Positions 9,871 to 17,898 of a stretch of 64,000 bases of DNA are shown here, piece by piece. The position numbers and the translations under genes are program-made. Each line of letters opens with the position of its first letter. The first letter of the stretch is position 1. This stretch comes from Burkholderiales bacterium 8X (GTDB lineage: Bacteria; Pseudomonadota; Gammaproteobacteria; Burkholderiales; Burkholderiaceae_C), in assembly GCA_902506565.1 (NCBI GenBank), contig LR732703.1, positions 1,570,525 to 1,634,524 of the forward strand, written 5' to 3'. The notes under the pieces were generated by a model, which did not search any database, was not told the DNA's origin, and saw only the letters and a program-made list of their open reading frames with translations.

Positions 9871-10836
9871 ATGTCCAGACTGCCAAGCGTGCTCGCCAAC
9901 CTGCCGCTGCCGATCATCGGCTCGCCGCTCTTCATCATCAGCAACCCGAAGCTGGTGATCGCCCAGTGCAAGGCCGGCGTGGTCGGCGCCATGCCGGCGC
10001 TCAATGCGCGGCCGGCCGCGCAGCTGGACGAGTGGCTGGCCGAGATCACCGAGGAACTCGCCGCCCATGACCGGGCCCACCCGGACCGTCCCGCCGCGCC
10101 CTTCGCCATCAACCAGATCGTGCACAAGAGCAACGACCGGCTGGAGCACGACATGGAGATGGTGGTCAAGTACAAGGTGCCGATCGTCATCACCTCGCTC
10201 GGCGCCCGCACCGACGTCAACGACGCGGTACACAGCTACGGCGGCGTGACGCTGCACGACATCATCAACAACGCCTTCGCGCGCAAGGCGATCGAGAAGG
10301 GCGCCGACGGCATCATCGCGGTGGCGGCGGGTGCGGGCGGCCATGCGGGCGTGAAGAGCCCGTTCGCCCTGGTGCAGGAGATCCGCCAATGGTTCGACGG
10401 GCCGATCGCCTTGTCGGGCTCGATTTCCACCGGCGACGGCGTGCTGGCGGCGCAGGCCATGGGCGCCGACTTCGCCTATATCGGCACCGCCTTCATCGCG
10501 ACACACGAGGCACGCGCGAGCGATGCGTACAAGCAGGCGATCGTCGACGGCACCTCGGACGACATCGTGTACTCCAATCTCTTCACCGGCGTCCATGGCA
10601 ACTACCTGGCGCCCAGCATCGTGGCGGCCGGCATGGACCCGGCGAACCTGCCCGAGGGCGATGTCAAGACCATGAACTTCGGCGGCGGCGAGGGCAGCAA
10701 GGCCAAGGCCTGGAAGGACATCTGGGGCTCGGGCCAGGGCATCGGCGCGGTCACCCAGGTCAGCTCGGCGGCCGACTACATCGAGAAGCTCAAGCGCGAA
10801 TACCAGGCGGCACGGCGCCGGCTCTCGCTGGCCTGA
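9871..10836 (+). CDS. Nitronate monooxygenase family protein
   Basis: A 321-residue FMN-dependent TIM barrel. It begins S-R-L-P-S-V-L-A-N-L-P-L-P-I-I-G and contains the class I nitronate monooxygenase motif A-A-G-A-G-G-H-A-G near residues 152-160. The family oxidises alkyl nitronates such as propionate-3-nitronate; related members are 2-nitropropane dioxygenases and FMN-dependent enoyl-ACP reductases. A GGAGA ribosome site precedes the ATG at 9871. The gene is 60 bp downstream of the acyl-CoA dehydrogenase and may share its transcript. The C-terminus is somewhat longer than in compact members. Confidence 0.88.
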   Translation: MSRLPSVLANLPLPIIGSPLFIISNPKLVIAQCKAGVVGAMPALNARPAAQLDEWLAEITEELAAHDRAHPDRPAAPFAINQIVHKSNDRLEHDMEMVVKYKVPIVITSLGARTDVNDAVHSYGGVTLHDIINNAFARKAIEKGADGIIAVAAGAGGHAGVKSPFALVQEIRQWFDGPIALSGSISTGDGVLAAQAMGADFAYIGTAFIATHEARASDAYKQAIVDGTSDDIVYSNLFTGVHGNYLAPSIVAAGMDPANLPEGDVKTMNFGGGEGSKAKAWKDIWGSGQGIGAVTQVSSAADYIEKLKREYQAARRRLSLA

Positions 10837-10860
10837 GCCGGGGCACGCGAGCAAGCGCGG

Positions 10861-10900
10861 CTCAGCGGCTCAGCGACTCAGCGACTCAGCGGCTCAGCGC
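10861..10900. repeat. Five tandem 8-bp repeats (CTCAGCGN)
   Basis: Five head-to-tail octamers, CTCAGCG plus one variable base (G, A, A, G, C), fill this stretch between the nitronate monooxygenase and the glycosyltransferase. The last copy contains the glycosyltransferase stop codon at 10894-10896. Slippage here would alter the end of that gene's reading frame only if it crossed the stop. Confidence 0.85.
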
Positions 10901-12009
10901 CGAAGGCTCGCGACCTTCACCGCGCCTTCGTAGTAGTTCATGAAGGTCTGTGCGACCTCTGCCCAGTCGTAGCGCTTGGCGCGGGCCTGGGCCGCGGCGG
11001 ACATCGAGGCGCAGCGTTCCGCCGAGAGCGACGCGATGGTCCGTATCACGCCCAGGTCGTGCTCGCCCATGTGGAAGTCCGCGAAGAAACCGTTGACGCC
11101 GTGCTCGACGAAACCGTTGATCGGCGTCATGTCCCGGCACACCACGATCTTGCCGGCGGCCATCGCCTCCAGGATGCCCACTCCGAAGCCTTCGTATTCG
11201 CTGCCGGTCACGAAGACCGAGCGCCCGCGCAGCTCGGCCAGGAGCGCATCGTCCTCTATGTAGGGATGCAGCCGGACATGCTCGTCCAGTTGCAGGGCGC
11301 CGATCTGCGCCTGGAGCGATTCGCCGATGTGGTCGAAGTCGGGTCCGGCGATCAAGAGGTCGATCTCGATGCCCTTGTCGCGGGCCGCGGCCACGGTATC
11401 GATGACCGCGTCGATGCGCTTGTTGCGCGACCACCGGCCCCAGTAGATCCAGCGCGTCGGATCGGGCGTGCCTTCGATGCGGCCGGCCTGGAACTTCGAA
11501 TAGGCGATGCCGTTCTCGCAGCGGGCCACGCGGCGGGAGAACTTGCCGAAGTACTCGGCGTCCGATTCGCTGCTGGCCAGGATCTTCTGGTAGTGCGCGA
11601 GCAGGCGCCGCATCGCGAAGCGCTCGTGCAGCTCCTTGAGCACCTGGAACTTGCGGGTGTGGCGAAAGCCGCCGTGGGTGCTGAGGACCGCCGGGATGCC
11701 GCGAGCCTGCATCAGCACGTTGGCCGTGATCATCATCAGCTGCGGATCGTGGACGTGCAGCAGGTCGTAGCCGGCCGCCAGCTTGCCGAAGCCGGCGATC
11801 CAGCCGGCGAGCCGATTGCCGTGCACCGGCAAGCGGAACACCTTGAGGCCGTCGAGGCGCTCTTCGGAGAAGGCCGGATGCTCGGCCGAGACATGCGCCA
11901 CGTCGACCCGGGTGTCGCCGGTGGAAGTCCGAAGGGCGAGTTCCCTGACCACGGATTCGATGCCGCCAATGTGAGGAAAGTAGGTCGGCGTGATGGAAAG
12001 GATTTTCAA
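10894..12009 (-). CDS. GT4-family glycosyltransferase (TTG start)
   Basis: A 371-residue GT-B fold glycosyltransferase. The N-terminus is K-I-L-S-I-T-P-T-Y-F-P-H-I-G-G-I-E, typical of group 1 (GT4) enzymes. The C-terminal donor-binding motif is E-Y-E-G-F-G-V-G-I-L-E with the spaced glutamates. The sugar and acceptor are unknown; exopolysaccharide or LPS-type glycosylation is usual for the family. I chose the TTG at 12009 because AAAGAG lies 4 bp upstream and the protein then begins at the conserved first strand. An ATG 120 bp further upstream would add a low-complexity basic stretch and overlap aroC. No other glycosylation gene is adjacent. Confidence 0.85.
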   Translation of the reverse strand: MKILSITPTYFPHIGGIESVVRELALRTSTGDTRVDVAHVSAEHPAFSEERLDGLKVFRLPVHGNRLAGWIAGFGKLAAGYDLLHVHDPQLMMITANVLMQARGIPAVLSTHGGFRHTRKFQVLKELHERFAMRRLLAHYQKILASSESDAEYFGKFSRRVARCENGIAYSKFQAGRIEGTPDPTRWIYWGRWSRNKRIDAVIDTVAAARDKGIEIDLLIAGPDFDHIGESLQAQIGALQLDEHVRLHPYIEDDALLAELRGRSVFVTGSEYEGFGVGILEAMAAGKIVVCRDMTPINGFVEHGVNGFFADFHMGEHDLGVIRTIASLSAERCASMSAAAQARAKRYDWAEVAQTFMNYYEGAVKVASLRR

Positions 12010-12140
12010 TTTCGCTCTTTGGCGGCGGCGGCGGGAGGCGCAAATGCTAGCACCCGCCCGGGCGCCGGAGCCCTGCGCGAGAGGCCCGGAACCAGAAGCC
12101 CAGCCTTCGCCGCCGAGGCTTTGTTGCAATAATCCGCGGC

Positions 12141-13265
12141 ATGAGCGGCAATACCTTCGGCAACCTCTTCGCGGTCACCAACTTCGGTGAATCCCATGGT
12201 CCCGCGATCGGTTGCGTCATCGACGGCTGCCCGCCCGGCATGGCGCTCGCCGAATCGGATATCCAGGTCGACCTCGATCGGCGCCGACCCGGCACCAGCC
12301 GGCATGTCACGCAGCGCAGCGAGCCCGATGCCGTGCAGATTCTCTCGGGCGTGTACGAGGGCCGCACCACCGGTACCCCGATCGCGCTCCTGATCCAGAA
12401 CACCGACCAGCGCAGCAAGGACTACGGCCAGATCGCGCAGCAGTTCCGGCCCGGCCATGCCGACTTCACCTACTGGAAGAAGTACGGCATTCGCGACCCG
12501 CGCGGCGGCGGCCGATCTTCCGCGCGGCTTACGGCGCCGATGGTGGCCGCCGGCGCAGTCGCCAAGAAGTGGCTGCTGGCGCAATACGGCACGGTGTTCC
12601 GCGGCTGCATGACGCAGATCGGCGAGTTGCCGATCCCGTTCGAAGGTTGGGAACACGTGGCTCGCAACCCGTTCTTCGCGCCGATCGCGGACGTGTCCCG
12701 GCTCGAGGCATACATGGATGCGCTGCGCAAGGCCGGTGACTCCTGCGGTGCCCGGATCCGGGTCATGGCCTCGTCGGTTCCGGTCGGCCTCGGCGAGCCG
12801 CTCTACGACAAGATGGATGCCGACATCGCCTACGCGATGATGGGCATCAACGCGGTCAAGGGCGTGGAAATCGGCGCCGGCTTCGCGAGCGTCGAGCAGC
12901 GCGGCACCACCCATGGCGACTCGATCACGCCGGAGGGCTTCGAAACCAACAACGCCGGCGGCGTGCTGGGCGGCATCACCACCGGGCAGGATCTCGAAGT
13001 GAGCATCGCGATCAAGCCGACCAGCTCGATCATCAGTCCCCGCCAATCGATCGATACCGAAGGCCGGCCGGTCGAGGTGGTCACCAAGGGCCGCCATGAC
13101 CCGTGCGTCGGCATTCGCGCGACGCCGATCGCCGAAGCGATGCTGGCGCTGGTGGTCATGGAGCATGCGCTCCGGCACCGGGCGCAGTGCGGCGACGCGG
13201 CAGGGGGCCCGGCCCGCGATGCAGCCGCCGCGCAGCCCGCGGCGCCAGAGGCGTCTTTCCTGTAG
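12141..13265 (+). CDS. aroC: Chorismate synthase
   Basis: A 374-residue enzyme converting 5-enolpyruvylshikimate-3-phosphate to chorismate with reduced FMN, the last step of the common aromatic pathway. Signatures are N-F-G-E-S-H-G near residues 14-20, G-G-G-R-S-S-A-R near residues 119-126 and the C-terminal H-D-P-C-V-G-I-R. The tail after residue 350 is Ala/Pro-rich, as is common in Burkholderiales. No Shine-Dalgarno is visible. A -10-like AATAAT (12128-12133) ends only 7 bp before the ATG, so a leaderless or nearly leaderless transcript is possible. The MFS gene starts on its stop codon. Confidence 0.97.
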   Translation: MSGNTFGNLFAVTNFGESHGPAIGCVIDGCPPGMALAESDIQVDLDRRRPGTSRHVTQRSEPDAVQILSGVYEGRTTGTPIALLIQNTDQRSKDYGQIAQQFRPGHADFTYWKKYGIRDPRGGGRSSARLTAPMVAAGAVAKKWLLAQYGTVFRGCMTQIGELPIPFEGWEHVARNPFFAPIADVSRLEAYMDALRKAGDSCGARIRVMASSVPVGLGEPLYDKMDADIAYAMMGINAVKGVEIGAGFASVEQRGTTHGDSITPEGFETNNAGGVLGGITTGQDLEVSIAIKPTSSIISPRQSIDTEGRPVEVVTKGRHDPCVGIRATPIAEAMLALVVMEHALRHRAQCGDAAGGPARDAAAAQPAAPEASFL

Positions 13266-14470
13266 TGCGCGGGCCGGCCGAATCCGCCGCCCCGGGCACG
13301 AGCCGCGGCCACCTGGCCGCGTTCGCCGCGCTGTCGGCGTCTTACTTCGCGCACATCGGCTTCTTCAACCCGTACCTGCCGCTGTGGCTGAAGGACCTGG
13401 GGCTGCCGATCTTCACCATCAGCCTGCTGGCCTCGGTGCAGTCGATCACCCGGGTCTTCGCGCCCTATGCCTGGGGCGCCCTGAGCGATCACACCGGCCA
13501 CCGGGTGCTGCTGCTGCGCATCAGCGCGGCGATCGCACTGGTCTCGACCTTCGGCCTCTACGGCGCCGGGGGGCCGTGGTGGCTGGCGCTGGTGCTGCTG
13601 CTCATGTTCACGCACACCAGCTCGATGATGTCGCTCACCGAGGCGGCGATGGCGCACCTGGTGGCGGGCGACTGGGGCCGCTATGGCCGCATCCGCCTGT
13701 GGGGCTCCGCGGGCTTCCTGGTGACGGTGTTCTTCGCCGGCGAATGGTTCGAGCGCTTCGGGATGCGGCAATTTCCGGCCTGGGCCTCGGGCACCCTCGC
13801 GGTGGTGTTGATCGCGACCCTGCGCCTGCCGGACGTTCGCGAGCCGGCGGTGGCGAGCTCGGTGGGCAAGGAGCCGATCGGCCCGGTGCTGCGCGAGCCG
13901 GCGGTGCGCTGGTTCTTCGGCTCGCTGTTCTTCCAGGTGATGGCGCATTTCTCGGTGTACGGGTTCCTCTCGCTCTACCTGGATTCGATCGGCTACGGCA
14001 AGGGCGCCATCGGCCTCTTGTGGGCGCTGTCGGTGGTGGCCGAGATCCTGTGGTTCTTCCTGCAGGGCCGGCTGCTCGGCCGGTTCGCGATGCCGCGCTG
14101 GCTGGTGATCTGCGGCGTGGCCGCGGTGCTGCGGCTCGGCATCACGGCGGGGCTCGGGCAGTGGGTCTGGGCGCTGGTCGCGGCGCAGGCACTTCATGCG
14201 CTTTCGTTCGCGGCGCATCACACCACCTGCATCGCGATGGTGTCGCGCTACTTCCCGGGGCGATTGCGCGGAAGAGGGCAGGCGCTCTTCACCGTCATCG
14301 GGTACGGCTTCGGCGGCGTGCTCGGCGTGCTGGCCGGCGGCGCCATCGCGCAGCGCTTCGGCTTCGTTTCGATGTTCGCCGTGGCGACGGCGGTGGCCGG
14401 CATCGGTACCGGTTGCGCCTGGCGAGCCAAGCGGCTGTCGGCCGCAGCGGCGGCGCCGACGCTCGCCTGA
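13265..14470 (+). CDS. MFS permease (MFS_1-like/HcaT type), GTG start
   Basis: A 401-residue, 12-helix transporter resembling the nucleoside:H+ symporter-like/3-phenylpropionate permease branch: Y-F-A-H-I-G-F-F-N-P-Y-L-P-L-W-L near the start and H-A-L-S-F-A-A-H-H-T near residue 312. The GTG at 13265 shares one base with the aroC stop codon, which implies translational coupling. A longer frame back to 13103 would lie inside aroC. The substrate is unknown. It is convergent with the IclR regulator gene 43 bp away, so it is not part of the shikimate-catabolic cluster. Confidence 0.85.
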   Translation: MRGPAESAAPGTSRGHLAAFAALSASYFAHIGFFNPYLPLWLKDLGLPIFTISLLASVQSITRVFAPYAWGALSDHTGHRVLLLRISAAIALVSTFGLYGAGGPWWLALVLLLMFTHTSSMMSLTEAAMAHLVAGDWGRYGRIRLWGSAGFLVTVFFAGEWFERFGMRQFPAWASGTLAVVLIATLRLPDVREPAVASSVGKEPIGPVLREPAVRWFFGSLFFQVMAHFSVYGFLSLYLDSIGYGKGAIGLLWALSVVAEILWFFLQGRLLGRFAMPRWLVICGVAAVLRLGITAGLGQWVWALVAAQALHALSFAAHHTTCIAMVSRYFPGRLRGRGQALFTVIGYGFGGVLGVLAGGAIAQRFGFVSMFAVATAVAGIGTGCAWRAKRLSAAAAAPTLA

Positions 14471-14513
14471 AGACTGCTCCTCCTGGTAGCGGGCGAGCGG
14501 GCGGCAGGCCGGA

Positions 14514-15290
14514 TCAGATCAGGTTGCGCATCGCCTGCGCCGTCTCCCGCAGCACCGGCAGCACCCGCGCGACTGCGTCTTCGCTGCTTTCATGGCCCAT
14601 CGGCATGGTCACGTTCAGCGCGCCGACCAGCGCGCCGCGCCGGTCCCTGAGCGGCACCGCGATGCCTCGCGAATTGAGGTCGAGCTGCTGCTCCGAGAGC
14701 GACCATCCCTGCGCCCGGATGCGTGCCAGTTCCAGCTTCATCCGTTCCTTGCTCGAGATCGTGTGCGGCGTGAAGACGGTCAGCTCCTGGCCCTGCAGCC
14801 AGGCCGCGAGCGCCGCATGGTCCCGCATCGCCAGCATCAGGAGGCCCGCCGCCGTGACCTGCGCCGGCACCCGGGCGCCGAGCACGTAGCCGGTGCTCAT
14901 GCTGCGGTTGGGTCCGTTGCGGGCGATGTACACCACCTCGTTGCCGTCCATCACGCTCAGGTAGGCGATCTCGTGCGTGCCGGCGGCCACGCGCTGCAGG
15001 AAGGGCTGGACGATCCGCGGCAGCCGGGCCGATTCGAGGTACGACTGCCCGAGCCGCAACACCCGCGGCGTCAGCCAAAACAGCTTGCCGTCGCCTTCGA
15101 CGTAACCCATGTGCCTCAAGGTGAGCAGATAGCGCCTCGCAGCCGTACGGGTCATGCCGCATCGCTGGCCCGCCTCGCTCGCGGTCATGCGCGGGTGCTG
15201 GTCGTCGAAGGCTTCGATGATCGAGATGCCGCGCTCCAGGCCCGCGATCCAGTCGCGCTTTTCGAGCAGGTCGTTCGTATTGCCTTCCAT
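14514..15290 (-). CDS. IclR-family transcriptional regulator (PcaR/PobR type)
   Basis: A 258-residue regulator. The N-terminal winged helix covers residues about 13-75 (R-G-I-S-I-I-E-A-F then M-T-A-S-E-A-G-Q-R-C-G-M-T-R-T-A). The C-terminal IclR effector domain ends R-E-T-A-Q-A-M-R-N. The nearest described types are PcaR, PcaU and PobR, which respond to aromatic acids. It is divergent from the shikimate/pca cluster, with a perfect 15-bp palindrome of the PcaU/PobR type in the gap. By analogy it probably senses protocatechuate, beta-ketoadipate or shikimate and controls the 15486-24852 genes; that is inference. Confidence 0.92.
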   Translation of the reverse strand: MEGNTNDLLEKRDWIAGLERGISIIEAFDDQHPRMTASEAGQRCGMTRTAARRYLLTLRHMGYVEGDGKLFWLTPRVLRLGQSYLESARLPRIVQPFLQRVAAGTHEIAYLSVMDGNEVVYIARNGPNRSMSTGYVLGARVPAQVTAAGLLMLAMRDHAALAAWLQGQELTVFTPHTISSKERMKLELARIRAQGWSLSEQQLDLNSRGIAVPLRDRRGALVGALNVTMPMGHESSEDAVARVLPVLRETAQAMRNLI

Positions 15291-15347
15291 GGGGCCCAGA
15301 TGCTGAAGCCTGCGGCATGACCCGCATTCAGGAGAAACCCGCGATTC

Positions 15348-15422
15348 GTTCGATCATCGAACAGAACGTATCGCCAATCGATCATCGGGCGCGATTTTCG
15401 AGGCCTTGTCGTCTGATCGAAC
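15348..15422. promoter_or_regulatory. Three-copy IclR/PcaU-type operator in the divergent gap
   Basis: A perfect 15-bp palindrome, GTTCGATCATCGAAC, lies at 15348-15362. Degenerate copies follow at 15376-15390 (11 of 15 matches) and 15408-15422 (10 of 15, with an intact right half ATCGAAC). Centres are 28 and 32 bp apart, about three helical turns. The published PcaU/PobR-type half-site is very similar (GTTCGAT/ATCG). All three lie between the IclR gene and the first SDH-like gene, where an autoregulator/activator would bind. Confidence 0.8.
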
Positions 15423-15485
15423 CTTACAGTAGCGCCGCCCATCACCCGGTCTGCGCGATCAACGAACATTCCGAGGCATTCCTCC

Positions 15486-16409
15486 ATGACTTCCACCATC
15501 ACCGGCAGCACCGACCTCTACCTGATCCCAGGCGATCCGGTGACCAATGTGCGCCTTCCGCGCATGTTCAACGCGGCGTTCCAGCGCTTGCAGATCGACG
15601 CCGTGATGGTTCCCGTCCATGTGTCCAAGCGCGACCTGGCCACCTTCGTCAAGTCCGCCTTTCTCGGTCGCAACGTCCGCGGCATGGTGATCGCGCCGCC
15701 GCACAAGCCGCTCCTGGTCGACCTGCTCGACGGCTGCGGATTGTTCGGGCGGGTGGCCGGCTGCGTGAACGTGGTTCGCCGCATCGCCAACGGCGAACTG
15801 GAAGGCGACCTGTTCGATGGCGAGGGCCTGATCTGCGCGCTCGACCGCTGCAGGATCCCGTTCCGCGGCAAGCGGGTGCTGGTGATCGGCGCCGGTGTCA
15901 GCGCGGCGGCCATCGGCGTGGCCTTGGCGGAGGGCGGCGCGGTCGACGGCGCGGCGTTCATCGCGTTTCATGACGTATCGCCGGGCAAGGCCGCCGGGCT
16001 CGCGGCCAAGCTCGATGCGTTCTTCGATGCCACGGTGGCGGCGGCGGACAGTGCCGACCCGAGCAGCTTCGACCTGGTGATCAACGCCACGCCGCTCGGC
16101 GCCGGGCCGGACGACCCGCTGCCGGTCGACGTGGCGCGGATGGAGCCGCATGCGGCGCTCTTCGACATCCTGCTTCGCGGCCAGCCGACACCCCTGGTGC
16201 GGGCGGCCCGGGCGCGCGGCCTCAACGCGCAACCGGGCTTCGAGATGCTGGTGCAGCAGATGCCGCACTACTTCGAATACTTCGGCCTTGCGGATGCGGC
16301 CGACACGCTGCGCGAGGACCTCGACTTCCTGCGTGAGCAGATCTATCCGGAAGCCCTGCAATCGGAGATCCGCACCCCCCTGCGCTACGGCGCCGCCGAC
16401 GCGGGCTGA
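15486..16409 (+). CDS. Shikimate dehydrogenase-family protein 1 (atypical substrate pocket)
   Basis: A 307-residue protein with the AroE fold. The N-terminal domain keeps the catalytic pair Lys74 (P-P-H-K) and Asp111 (L-F-D-G-E-G) plus Asn95. The Rossmann loop is V-I-G-A-G-V-S near residues 137-143, and I-N-A-T-P-L-G follows. The two serines that bind the shikimate carboxylate in AroE (motif H-S-x-S-P) are replaced: the equivalent segment reads V-T-N-V-R-L-P. The cluster (dehydroshikimate dehydratase, TRAP transporter, pca genes) suggests oxidation of shikimate or quinate to 3-dehydro forms. The pocket change leaves the true substrate open. GAGG at 15473-15476 precedes the start; it is first in the presumed operon. 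Confidence 0.85.
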   Translation: MTSTITGSTDLYLIPGDPVTNVRLPRMFNAAFQRLQIDAVMVPVHVSKRDLATFVKSAFLGRNVRGMVIAPPHKPLLVDLLDGCGLFGRVAGCVNVVRRIANGELEGDLFDGEGLICALDRCRIPFRGKRVLVIGAGVSAAAIGVALAEGGAVDGAAFIAFHDVSPGKAAGLAAKLDAFFDATVAAADSADPSSFDLVINATPLGAGPDDPLPVDVARMEPHAALFDILLRGQPTPLVRAARARGLNAQPGFEMLVQQMPHYFEYFGLADAADTLREDLDFLREQIYPEALQSEIRTPLRYGAADAG

Positions 16410-16440
16410 AAGCCTTCTGCGCGACTCGTCACGACCTGCC

Positions 16441-17328
16441 ATGCCCATCGCGATCGATCGATTCGGATTCAACACCGTCACCCTCGGCGGCGGCCTCGGG
16501 CACAAGCTCGACTGCATGAGGGCGGCCGGTTTCTCGGGCATCGAGCTGTGGGCCCGCGACCTGATCGCGTATCCGGGCGGCGTCGAGAAGGCGGCCGAGC
16601 GGGTCAAGGCCAGCGGCCTGCGCGTGACCGACTTCCAGCCGCTGCGCGACTTCGAATGCGCGCCCGATGCGATGCGTCCGCACCGGCTCGAGATGGCCCG
16701 CGAACAGCTGCGCCAGATGGCGCTGGTCGGGGCCGACCTGCTGCTGGTCTGCTCGACCACCTCGCCGCTCGCCATCGACGATGCCGAGCGGGCGGCCGGG
16801 GACCTTCGCACCTTGGCCGACCTGGCGGAGCCGCTCGGCATCCGCATCTGCTACGAGGCGTTGTCCTGGGGCCGACACGTCAACCGTTGGGAGCAGGCCT
16901 GGGACATCGTGCGTCGCTGCGACCATCCGGCGGTGGGTCTCAACCTCGACTCGTTCCACATGTCGGTCAAGGGCGACGACACGCCCGAGACCCTGGCCGC
17001 GCTGGGCGAGGTGCCGACCTCGAAGATCTTCCTGGTGCAGCTGGCCGACTACTTCTTCGAGTACGGCAACCGGCAGGCCGACCTGATCGAGCTCGCCCGC
17101 CACCAGCGGCTTTTTCCGGGCGAGGGCCTGCACGACATGCGCGACATGGTGCGGCTGCTCGAAGAGCGGGGCTATGGCGGCCACTACACCTTCGAGGTGT
17201 TCAACGACGACTACCTCAATTCCGACCCGATGGTGGTGGCCGAGCGCGGCATGAAGAGCGCGCGCTGGATGAGCGACGCCATCGGCCGATCGGATCAAGC
17301 GACGACAACGACAGGAGACAGGCAATGA
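16441..17328 (+). CDS. quiC: 3-dehydroshikimate dehydratase (QuiC/AsbF-like TIM barrel)
   Basis: A 295-residue xylose-isomerase-like TIM barrel. Many segments match QuiC dehydratases: F-Q-P-L-R-D-F-E, L-L-V-C-S, Y-E-A-L-S-W-G-R-H-V-N, L-D-S-F-H, F-L-V-Q-L-A-D, F-P-G-E-G and F-E-V-F-N-D. The divalent-metal ligand set Glu139, Asp170, Gln200 and Glu252 is complete. The enzyme dehydrates 3-dehydroshikimate to protocatechuate and so diverts shikimate or quinate carbon to ring cleavage. Unlike some Pseudomonas QuiC proteins it has no C-terminal dioxygenase-like domain. Its stop overlaps the dctQ start (ATGA). Generic annotation would call it a sugar phosphate isomerase/epimerase. Confidence 0.88.
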   Translation: MPIAIDRFGFNTVTLGGGLGHKLDCMRAAGFSGIELWARDLIAYPGGVEKAAERVKASGLRVTDFQPLRDFECAPDAMRPHRLEMAREQLRQMALVGADLLLVCSTTSPLAIDDAERAAGDLRTLADLAEPLGIRICYEALSWGRHVNRWEQAWDIVRRCDHPAVGLNLDSFHMSVKGDDTPETLAALGEVPTSKIFLVQLADYFFEYGNRQADLIELARHQRLFPGEGLHDMRDMVRLLEERGYGGHYTFEVFNDDYLNSDPMVVAERGMKSARWMSDAIGRSDQATTTTGDRQ

Positions 17329-17897
17329 CGAAGGTGTTCTCGTGGTACTGCCGCGGGCTGGAGGGCCTGATGGCCCTGATGCTCGCGCTGATGGTGGTGA
17401 TGGTGTTCGGCAACGTGGTGCTGCGCTACGGCTTCAATTCCGGGATCAGCGTCTCGGAGGAGGTCTCGCGCTGGCTCTTCGTCTGGATGACCTTCCTCGG
17501 CGCGATCGTCGCGGTGCGGGAGCACGGGCATCTCGGCACCGACATGCTGATCAGCAAGCTGCCGCCCTTGGGGAAGAAGCTGTGCCTGCTGCTTTCGCAC
17601 GGGCTGATGCTGTTCGCCTCGTACCTGCTGCTGTCCGGCAGCTGGCAGCAGACCCTCATCAACTGGGACGTGAGCGCGCCCACCACCGGCGCGTCGGTCG
17701 GCATCTTCTATTTCGTCGGCGTGGTGTTCGGCGTCTCGGCCATCGTCTTCCTGCTGTACGACCTGTGGCGGCTGGTCGCCGGCAAGCTGCGCGACGACGA
17801 ACTGGTGATGGTGCACGAGTCGGAGGAGCAGGGCGACATCGATCGCATCAACGCCGAGCTCGCACGCCGCGACGCCGAAGAACGGAAGGGCCGCTGA
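17325..17897 (+). CDS. dctQ: TRAP transporter small membrane subunit (DctQ)
   Basis: A 190-residue, four-helix membrane protein of the DctQ family. S-E-E-V-S-R-W-L-F-V-W near residues 45-55 and the flanking hydrophobic helices are typical. It forms the small subunit of a Na+-linked TRAP transporter with the DctM protein encoded 1 bp downstream and the binding protein at 19243. An acidic, charged C-terminal tail of about 35 residues is longer than usual. The ATG at 17325 overlaps the dehydratase stop, tying the transporter to shikimate catabolism. The likely substrates are shikimate, quinate or a related hydroxylated ring acid. Confidence 0.92.
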   Translation: MTKVFSWYCRGLEGLMALMLALMVVMVFGNVVLRYGFNSGISVSEEVSRWLFVWMTFLGAIVAVREHGHLGTDMLISKLPPLGKKLCLLLSHGLMLFASYLLLSGSWQQTLINWDVSAPTTGASVGIFYFVGVVFGVSAIVFLLYDLWRLVAGKLRDDELVMVHESEEQGDIDRINAELARRDAEERKGR

Positions 17898-17898
17898 C

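Noticed and set aside
10861-10900. CRISPR-like array
   Set aside because: The units are only 8 bp and contiguous with no spacers; a simple tandem repeat.
13103-13264. Longer N-terminus for the MFS permease inside aroC
   Set aside because: The extra 54 residues are Arg/Gly/Ala-rich mirror sequence of aroC. The GTG overlapping the aroC stop gives the normal MFS N-terminus.
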